Origin: Candidatus Bathyarchaeota archaeon | Lineage (GTDB): Archaea; Thermoproteota; Bathyarchaeia; TCS64 | DNA: 5,723 bases | NCBI GenBank assembly: GCA_013329615.1 | Contig: DUKA01000207.1 | Coordinates: 1 to 5,723, forward strand | Direction of reading: 5' to 3' | Part shown: piece by piece, positions 1 through 4,529 of the stretch | How positions within the stretch are numbered: position 1 is the stretch's first letter | How the letters are laid out: each line of letters begins with the position of its first letter | The notes under the pieces: generated by a model | Told to the model about the DNA's origin: nothing | The model's database searches: none | The model's input: the letters and a program-made list of their open reading frames with translations, nothing else | Translations under genes and position numbers: made by a program

Positions 1-2
1 AG

Positions 3-1460
3 TTCCTACAGCACATCATAGCCTCGGGCTACCAGCTAAGCCCCGAAGCCTACGCCTACCTGAACGGGCTATCCGCCGAAATATCAGAGACCATAGCACA
101 GAAGGCGGTCATCAAGGCGGACTCTTCTAATCCCCCTCTCTTCGTCCTCGACAAGGACTACCTACTCGCCCTAGTCGAGACGCCCCGCCCCGAGCCGCTC
201 CCACAGAAGAACAGACCAATACCCGCCAGAGACAAGGGAGCCCCCCTCAAGGTCCTCGAAGAGGAACCCGCCCAACCCGCAAGCGACGCCGAGGGCTTCC
301 TGCAATACTTCCAGAGCCGATACGACCGCCTCGAGACCATACTCAAGCGCCGAGTAGACGTCAAAGACGCTATCGCAATAGATCAGGCGCTAAAACTCCC
401 CATCAAAACCAAGCTCAAGACCATCGGAATCGTCTCCGAGAAGCGCACACGAGGCTCCAAGCTCTTCATAGAGCTGGAAGATCGCCGCTCCACGATTAGC
501 GTCATGGCGAGCGACGAAGAAGTGATGCGTCACGGGCTCGAGCTGCAAGAGGATCAGGTGATCGCTGTCGACGCCGTCAAGTACACCGACGACCTCCTAG
601 TCGCTAACGACTGGATCTGGCCCGACGTCCCCGCTAACACCCCTCACAGAAGCCCAGACCCACTATACGCTGCCCTACTCGCAGACATCCACGTCGGCTC
701 CAAATACTTTCGAGGCGACCTCTTCGACAAGTTCATCGACTGGATGAACCTCGAACTCGGCCCCCCGCAGAGCAGGGACGCCGCCGCACGCGTCAAATAC
801 GTAGTAATCGCCGGCGACCTCGTCGACGGCGTCGGAATCTACCCCGAGCAGTTCGCAGAACTCACCATAACCGACATACGTGAGCAGTACCGGGCAGCAG
901 CCGAGCTTCTGAAGCAGCTCCCGGACTACGTCGAGATAGTCATAACGCCGGGCAACCACGACGCCACCCGCCACAGTATGCCCCAGCCACCCATCCCCAA
1001 GGAATACGCCAAGGAACTCTACGAGAACCCGCGCGTCAAGATGCTCCCCAGCCCATGTAGGCTCAACCTCAACGGAGTCGAGGTGCTCGCCGAGCACGGC
1101 AAGGGGGTGGACGACATACTCAGCAGCACCCCCGGATACGAGTTCCAGCACCCCATAAAGGCGATGGAGCTCCTCTTCAGGTGCCGCCACCTCGCCCCCC
1201 GCTACGGGCAGAGCACACCAATAGCACCCGAGCGCACCGACAGGCTCGTGATCGGCAGCATACCCGACGCCATGGTCATGGGGCATGTCCACATAAACGA
1301 GACCAAACGCTACAAGGGCGTCACGCTAGTCTCGGCGGGCTCTTGGCAGGACCAGACTCCATTCCAGAAGCGCATGCAACTCGAACCAACCACGGGCGTC
1401 GCCACGATATTCGACCTGCAGACCCACCAGACCCTCGATCTCGACTTCAAGCGCTTCTAG
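3..1460 (+). CDS. polB: DNA polymerase D (archaeal PolII) small subunit DP1, 5'-partial
   Basis: This is the exonuclease/regulatory subunit of the archaeal replicative polymerase PolD, which pairs with the large polymerising subunit DP2. The frame is open from base 3, giving 485 visible residues. The ATG at 504 lies inside the gene, because conserved sequence precedes it. An OB-fold region lies near residues 138-205 (from TIGIVSEKR). The calcineurin-like phosphoesterase domain follows with every expected motif: ADIHVGS (D228, H230), GDLVDGVGIYPEQ (D272), PGNHDA (N318, H319), EHGKGVDD (H365) and GHVHI (H428, H430). It ends in the family-typical SWQDQTPFQKRM. All metal ligands are present, so it should be an active Mn-dependent 3'-5' proofreading nuclease, unlike the inactive eukaryotic B-subunits. 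Family members run from about 480 to over 600 residues, so the missing N-terminus may be short. The 3' end overlaps the convergent DUF99 gene. Gene naming varies (polB, dp1). Confidence 0.95.
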   Translation, partial: FLQHIIASGYQLSPEAYAYLNGLSAEISETIAQKAVIKADSSNPPLFVLDKDYLLALVETPRPEPLPQKNRPIPARDKGAPLKVLEEEPAQPASDAEGFLQYFQSRYDRLETILKRRVDVKDAIAIDQALKLPIKTKLKTIGIVSEKRTRGSKLFIELEDRRSTISVMASDEEVMRHGLELQEDQVIAVDAVKYTDDLLVANDWIWPDVPANTPHRSPDPLYAALLADIHVGSKYFRGDLFDKFIDWMNLELGPPQSRDAAARVKYVVIAGDLVDGVGIYPEQFAELTITDIREQYRAAAELLKQLPDYVEIVITPGNHDATRHSMPQPPIPKEYAKELYENPRVKMLPSPCRLNLNGVEVLAEHGKGVDDILSSTPGYEFQHPIKAMELLFRCRHLAPRYGQSTPIAPERTDRLVIGSIPDAMVMGHVHINETKRYKGVTLVSAGSWQDQTPFQKRMQLEPTTGVATIFDLQTHQTLDLDFKRF

Positions 1461-2001
1461 TGAGCCCACGGGCGATCAACCCCGCGACCCTTACGGGCTC
1501 CGGCGCCCTAGTGAGAGACGCCGACTCCCTCAATACACCCTCCGCGTACTCCTTCGTGCAGCCCGCGACCTCGAAGAAGACCGGCGGCGACCCCGCCTTG
1601 GTTACGACGCTGTAAACCTCCCCAAGCCTCTCGATGGGTGCCCACCTCCCCTCCCAGTCGGGGAAGTTCGCCCTCAGAGCCGCCAGCGTCGAGGCGCTAT
1701 CGGGTCTCTCAGGCGAGTAGACGATTACCGGAACCCCCAACGCCTCGTGCAACTCGTTCGGGTCTACGACGTCGAAGCCAGCGAAGCTCACACCGCCGAG
1801 TATCAGCGCGTCAAACTTGGCCCCCCTTAGTAACCTGAGAAGAACCCCCGTCGCCTCGCGCCCATCAACGGCGACACTCCCCAAACGGACCCACTCGACG
1901 CGGTTCCCCACCACGCAGACGGTGCAGAGAAGTGTGCTCTTTTCTGGCTTGAATGCCTCGAAGCTGCCGTCCTCCACGCCGACGAGGACAAGGGGGCTCA
2001 A
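1447..2001 (-). CDS. DUF99/UPF0215 family protein, putative endonuclease dU-like
   Basis: A 184-residue protein that matches the DUF99 pattern over its whole length. It has VGVEDGSF (7-14; family GIDDxxF, candidate acidic residue D11), AVDGREATG (44-52), LILGGVSFAGFDVVD (66-80), PVIVYSPERPDS (91-102), FPDWEGR (113-119) and PEPVRVAGLIARGL (168-180). The family is mainly archaeal, has an endonuclease V-like fold, and carries the database name endonuclease dU. A role in cutting damaged DNA is therefore family-level inference. The start is TTG at 2001-1999, which overlaps the TGA of the upstream RHH gene (2000-1998) in a TTGA. No Shine-Dalgarno is visible, so translation probably depends on termination-reinitiation from that gene. 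The stop (1449-1447) lies inside the last codons of the convergent DP1 gene. Length is normal for the family. Confidence 0.85.
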   Translation of the reverse strand: MSPLVLVGVEDGSFEAFKPEKSTLLCTVCVVGNRVEWVRLGSVAVDGREATGVLLRLLRGAKFDALILGGVSFAGFDVVDPNELHEALGVPVIVYSPERPDSASTLAALRANFPDWEGRWAPIERLGEVYSVVTKAGSPPVFFEVAGCTKEYAEGVLRESASLTRAPEPVRVAGLIARGLTRSA

Positions 2002-2447
2002 TACTTGTCGAGTTTACCCTTGATCTGGCACTTAATAAGGAACTGTGGGTACGTCTTCTTTGGTACCCTGACCTCACCCGAGAGGATCACGATCTTCTCG
2101 ATGCCCCGGAGCGTTTCCGCGTCCACGTCCTTCTCGAAGGTCAGCGTCCCGCTGCTCTCGATCTTGAAGGGGCCCATGTCCCTGCTTATGTCGAGTACGT
2201 CGTTCTTTGAGAGCGTGACCTCGCCCTCATCCTCCACGGTGAGGACGAAGCTCCCCGCGGGCTGCCCTCCGACGCTGCTCGCCACAGACTCCTCAGGTTT
2301 CGCAGGTGCGGCGTCCCCGTCGATGTAAGCCTTGAGGGCTGAATTCACCAGGTCGCTGACACGCTTGCCATCCTTTTTCGCCATTGAGAATACCTCGTTG
2401 TAAAGCCCCGTGTCGAGGCCTCGGATGGCGACTGTCTTGCGTGTCAT
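1998..2447 (-). CDS. Ribbon-helix-helix DNA-binding protein with unassigned C-terminal domain
   Basis: A 149-residue protein. Residues 3-41 look like a ribbon-helix-helix domain: a short basic strand (RKTVAIRG, 3-10), helix A (about 12-25), a turn (KDGKR), and helix B (about 30-42, RVSDLVNSALKAYI). This resembles CopG/Arc/MetJ-type dimeric repressors. A linker rich in Ala, Pro, Glu and Ser (43-66) leads to a beta-rich domain (about 67-149) containing GEVTLSKNDVLDISRDM, SSGTLTFEKDVDAE, IVILSGEVRVPKKTYP and a basic end, KCQIKGKLDKY. I do not recognise that domain. The ATG at 2447-2445 is chosen because it directly precedes the RHH strand and abuts the repeat-rich spacer. It is the first gene of an operon with DUF99 (4-nt overlap). 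RHH proteins commonly repress their own promoter, and an 8-bp repeat array lies 17 bp upstream of this start, so autoregulation is likely but inferred. Confidence 0.85.
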   Translation of the reverse strand: MTRKTVAIRGLDTGLYNEVFSMAKKDGKRVSDLVNSALKAYIDGDAAPAKPEESVASSVGGQPAGSFVLTVEDEGEVTLSKNDVLDISRDMGPFKIESSGTLTFEKDVDAETLRGIEKIVILSGEVRVPKKTYPQFLIKCQIKGKLDKY

Positions 2448-2463
2448 GTTTACGGTGCGACCT

Positions 2464-2503
2464 GATTACTTGTTTACATGTTTACTTGTTAACAAGTAAT
2501 CTT
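2464..2503. promoter_or_regulatory. 8-bp tandem repeat array, probable RHH operator
   Basis: Five consecutive 8-bp units, each starting with G: GATTACTT (2464), GTTTACAT (2472), GTTTACTT (2480), GTTAACAA (2488) and GTAATCTT (2496). A further in-phase match, GTTTACGG, lies at 2448-2455, with one degenerate unit between. The array also holds a perfect 18-bp palindrome (2482-2499, TTACTTGTTAACAAGTAA) and a perfect 11-bp inverted repeat (2464-2474 with 2491-2501). Eight-bp spacing is the register of MetJ-type RHH dimers bound side by side. The array occupies the leader/promoter of the minus-strand operon and abuts the TATA box of the plus-strand gene. The repeats are read directly; the bound protein is inferred. 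Confidence 0.7.
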
Positions 2504-2508
2504 ATAAG
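2501..2508. promoter_or_regulatory. Palindromic TATA box shared by divergent genes
   Basis: CTTATAAG is its own reverse complement and fits an archaeal TATA box in both directions; the overlapping ATAAGCTTAT (2504-2513) is also palindromic. Archaeal initiation about 26 bp from the box centre would put the plus-strand start near 2530 (about a 34-nt leader to ATG 2564) and the minus-strand start near 2479 (about a 32-nt leader to the ATG at 2447). No strong purine-rich BRE is evident on either side, so orientation is not settled by sequence. Confidence 0.55.
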
Positions 2509-2525
2509 CTTATCGCGGCTGTTTT

Positions 2526-2543
2526 CCTTTCGCCGACGAAAGG
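2526..2543. promoter_or_regulatory. 7-4-7 inverted repeat upstream of the winged-helix gene
   Basis: CCTTTCG (2526-2532) and CGAAAGG (2537-2543) are perfect reverse complements around CCGA. The repeat sits on the expected transcription start of the plus-strand gene and ends 20 bp before its ATG. It could be an operator for a dimeric winged-helix regulator that blocks initiation, or an RNA hairpin in the leader. It differs in sequence and architecture from the adjacent 8-bp array. Confidence 0.5.
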
Positions 2544-2563
2544 CTGGGTTATGTGAAGACACT

Positions 2564-3223
2564 ATGGCTCGAGTGGTGCCCCTGAGAGATGCGTTAAACG
2601 TCGATAAAAGTCGATCGGTCGGTAGGGTTAAGCCCGAGGAGAGCAACTTCGTAAAATATACCCAAATCTTCCGCCAGCTGCTCCTCCTTAATGAGAAAAA
2701 CGACCTCGCAACCACTCTGAAGAACATACAGGAGCTCCTCAACTTCAGCGAGAACATCTTCAGTTCTCCAGCTGTCGCGGAGACGTTCCTATACTTTTGC
2801 CTTCACGGCGCGGGGACCGCATGGGTGCTGCAGACCGAGCTCAACCAGCCCGAGGCGACTGTTTACAGGACGTTGAAGAGGCTGAGGGCGGTCGGGCTCA
2901 TCAGCCCCGCGTTGAAGGTGTCGAAGGTCCAGTCGAGCAAGGGCGGTCCACGCCCAACCGTCTGGGCACTTAGCAGCGCGAGCGGTGACGAGATCGCCGC
3001 AGCGTTGAGGCACCACTACAGGACTTTGAGTCCCAAGTACAGGGTTGCGGAGGAGGTGGCGCAGACCATCATGGACCAGTACGTCAAGAAGGGGCGCGAG
3101 GAGATTACGTACCGTGACCTTCTTGAGCAGATCAAGGAGATGCGGATACCCTTCAAGGCGCCCGACATCGCCGACCTTGCGGCTCAGTACCTCGTCGAGA
3201 AGGGTGTGAAGGTCTGGCGTTAA
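2564..3223 (+). CDS. Winged-helix transcriptional regulator (hypothetical, archaeal)
   Basis: A 219-residue protein. The ATG at 2564 is used because earlier in-frame starts would run back through the promoter repeats into the divergent RHH gene. A weak Shine-Dalgarno-like GTGA lies at 2553-2556. Residues about 30-66 are predicted helical. A winged helix-turn-helix spans about 70-137: helices in AVAETFLYFCLHG, a probable recognition helix in QPEATVYRTLKRLRAVGLI (95-113), and a wing around KVSKVQSSKGGPRPTVWAL, as in TrmB/ArsR/MarR-like archaeal regulators. The C-terminal part (about 158-219, including EEITYRDLLEQIKEM and DIADLAAQYLVEKGVKVWR) looks like a second small helical domain that I do not recognise. 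It diverges from the RHH-DUF99 operon across a shared promoter. Its stop overlaps the convergent MBL gene's stop. Its targets and ligand are unknown; its own promoter palindrome is a candidate site. Confidence 0.8.
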   Translation: MARVVPLRDALNVDKSRSVGRVKPEESNFVKYTQIFRQLLLLNEKNDLATTLKNIQELLNFSENIFSSPAVAETFLYFCLHGAGTAWVLQTELNQPEATVYRTLKRLRAVGLISPALKVSKVQSSKGGPRPTVWALSSASGDEIAAALRHHYRTLSPKYRVAEEVAQTIMDQYVKKGREEITYRDLLEQIKEMRIPFKAPDIADLAAQYLVEKGVKVWR

Positions 3224-4200
3224 GCTAGGCTGTACCGTAGCACGCCGTCTATCACTTCTTCCCTTATCTCGCTCTTGTTGCGCAGGTAGACGAGGTGTGC
3301 GTAGGTCTCTGTGGCGGCCATGCGCTTCGTCCAGAAGTCCATTATGAGCCATGGGCGGCTGTCCCAGTGTATGGCACTCGCGACGTCGAAGACGGTGCTT
3401 TTTCCCCCCTTCAGGGCCTCTTTGACCTCCACTAGGCGCGCCTCATGGTGTTTGAATAGCTGCGAGACCCTGTCGGGGAGGCTCGTGAAGCTATGCTCGT
3501 GCCCGGGGAGGGTGAGGTCGACGGGGAGATCGCGGACCTTGATGAGGCTGTTGAGGTAGTCGCCGAGTGGGTCGCGTTTCTCCCATGTGTGTTCGCTGAC
3601 GTGGCTGGTGATCTTTGGGAGGACGTGGTCGCCGCTGAAGAGTATGCGCCTCTCGGCGTCGTGCAGGCAGATGTGCTCCGCCGCGTGGCCGGGTGTCCAG
3701 ATTACCCTGAGTTTCACGCCGGGGAGGTCGAGCGCCGCGTCGTCCTCGACGAGTTTATCGAGCCTGAGGGGCTTGGGGTCCTCCCTGAAGGCGTGTTCGA
3801 AGCGGCTGAGGAACTGCTGGAAGGAGCCTCCGCCTAGGAGCTGGAGTTCCTCGGAGATGTTCCGGTACATGTCCTTGTACCACTTGATCTGTGCCTGCTG
3901 GTGTTCCTCCGCGATCCTGTGTGCGATGGTCTCGACGGCGCCTCGTTCACGGATGTACTCGATGAGGCCGACGTGGTCGTTGTGCATGTGGGTGATGATG
4001 ATGCGCTCGAGGTCCTTGACGTGTGTGTCCTGCTCTTGGAGCTGCTTCTCGAGGGCGGAGTAGGCGTCCCATCCGGGGATGCCCGCGTCGATGAGGGTCT
4101 CCGCCTCCTTGAGGTAATATGAGTAGGTGTATCCTAGGGGGTTGTGCCTCATGGGTACCTTGAACTGGTGGACACCGTCGGCGACCTGCATCTGAGCCAC
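3220..4200 (-). CDS. MBL-fold metallo-hydrolase with C-terminal winged-helix (LACTB2/glyoxalase II-like)
   Basis: A 326-residue, probably cytoplasmic, hydrolase (no signal peptide visible). The binuclear metal site is complete: THMHNDH (H71, H73, D75, H76), PGHAAEH (H172), SGDH (bridging D191) and LPGHEHSF (H234). A long helical insertion (about 95-145) separates the first motif from the second half. Residues about 245-326, from KHHEARLVEVKEAL through AATETYAHLVYLRNKSEI, match the winged-helix segment often found after the MBL domain in LACTB2-like proteins. Relatives include thioester hydrolases and nucleases; the substrate here cannot be told. The start is GTG at 4200, with ATG at 4191 (residue 4) as the alternative. 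A TATA-like element at the right distance upstream suggests a leaderless transcript from GTG 4200. The gene is convergent with the winged-helix gene. Confidence 0.9.
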   Translation of the reverse strand: MAQMQVADGVHQFKVPMRHNPLGYTYSYYLKEAETLIDAGIPGWDAYSALEKQLQEQDTHVKDLERIIITHMHNDHVGLIEYIRERGAVETIAHRIAEEHQQAQIKWYKDMYRNISEELQLLGGGSFQQFLSRFEHAFREDPKPLRLDKLVEDDAALDLPGVKLRVIWTPGHAAEHICLHDAERRILFSGDHVLPKITSHVSEHTWEKRDPLGDYLNSLIKVRDLPVDLTLPGHEHSFTSLPDRVSQLFKHHEARLVEVKEALKGGKSTVFDVASAIHWDSRPWLIMDFWTKRMAATETYAHLVYLRNKSEIREEVIDGVLRYSLA

Positions 4201-4224
4201 TCCCGCTATGGGGGGTGCACAGGG

Positions 4225-4231
4225 AATTAAA
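4225..4231 (-). promoter_or_regulatory. TATA-like element for the MBL-fold gene
   Basis: On the minus strand this reads TTTAATT, an A+T island in a G+C-rich spacer. Its centre is 27 bp upstream of GTG 4200, the archaeal TATA-to-start distance, so transcription may begin at the start codon. No Shine-Dalgarno is needed in that case, and none is seen. This would separate MBL transcription from the upstream remnant. Confidence 0.45.
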
Positions 4232-4242
4232 CCGTTGGTAGG

Positions 4243-4512
4243 CTAGCGCTGGTAGACGACTTTTCCGCCGACTATAGTCATCTCGACCCTAAAGTCACGC
4301 ACCTTCTCGGCGCCGACCGCGTATGGGTCGCCGGAGAGGACGGTGAAGTCGGCGAGTTTCCCCTCCTCGATTGTGCCCTTTCTCTTCTCGTCGAAGCCGA
4401 TGTAGGCTGCGTTGGTCGTGTACATGTGGATGGCCTGGTCCATGGTTACGCGCTGCTTGGGTGTGATGGGCTTTCCGGTCACCTCGGAGGCGCGTGTGAT
4501 GGTGCGGGGAAA
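4243..4512 (-). pseudogene. Amidohydrolase (YtcJ/amidohydrolase-3-like), C-terminal remnant
   Basis: Only the last ~90 codons of a metal-dependent amidohydrolase remain. Recognisable are TITRASEVTGKPITPKQRV, MDQAIHMYTTNAAYIGFDE, KGTIEEGKLADFTVLSGDP and the closing MTIVGGKVVYQR, the standard end of this family (usually about 500-570 residues). The N-terminal strand, the HxH metal motif and the rest of the TIM barrel are absent. Upstream of about 4512 the frame stays open to at least 4578 but reads meaningless sequence inside the M20 gene's 3' end, so the homology stops within about 20 bp of the M20 stop. This looks like a deletion that removed over 400 codons. The remnant cannot be an active enzyme. 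It probably once formed an operon with the M20 gene. A misassembly is the alternative. Confidence 0.8.
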
Positions 4513-4529
4513 TAGGCATCGACTCGATT

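Noticed and set aside
675..1292. 205-codon open frame on the minus strand inside DP1
   Set aside because: It lies antisense to strongly conserved phosphoesterase motifs, and its own sequence shows no recognisable domain; it is a composition-driven shadow.
504..1460. DP1 starting at ATG 504
   Set aside because: The same frame is open back to base 3 and encodes the DP1 N-terminal and OB-fold sequence, so this Met is internal.
1998..2001. RHH-DUF99 as a fused or frameshifted single gene
   Set aside because: The TTGA overlap is a typical coupled junction, DUF99 is full-length from the TTG, and the RHH protein ends in a plausible C-terminus.
2464..2503. CRISPR array
   Set aside because: The units are 8 bp and abutting, with no spacers; this fits an operator, not CRISPR.
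2384..2563. Extended N-terminus of the winged-helix gene from TTG 2384
   Set aside because: It would overlap the 5' end of the RHH gene and translate the promoter repeats; the sequence is not protein-like. ATG 2564 fits better.
3399..3403. T-run as a terminator
   Set aside because: The five Ts lie inside the MBL coding sequence on the non-coding strand, and no gene ends nearby on the plus strand.
3493..4063. Plus-strand open frames opposite the MBL gene
   Set aside because: They overlap each other and lie antisense to the complete MBL metal motifs; they are shadows of a G+C-rich gene.
4295..4519. Alternative minus-strand frame with a His-rich start inside the amidohydrolase remnant
   Set aside because: It is out of frame with the clear amidohydrolase C-terminus and is low-complexity, rich in Arg and His.
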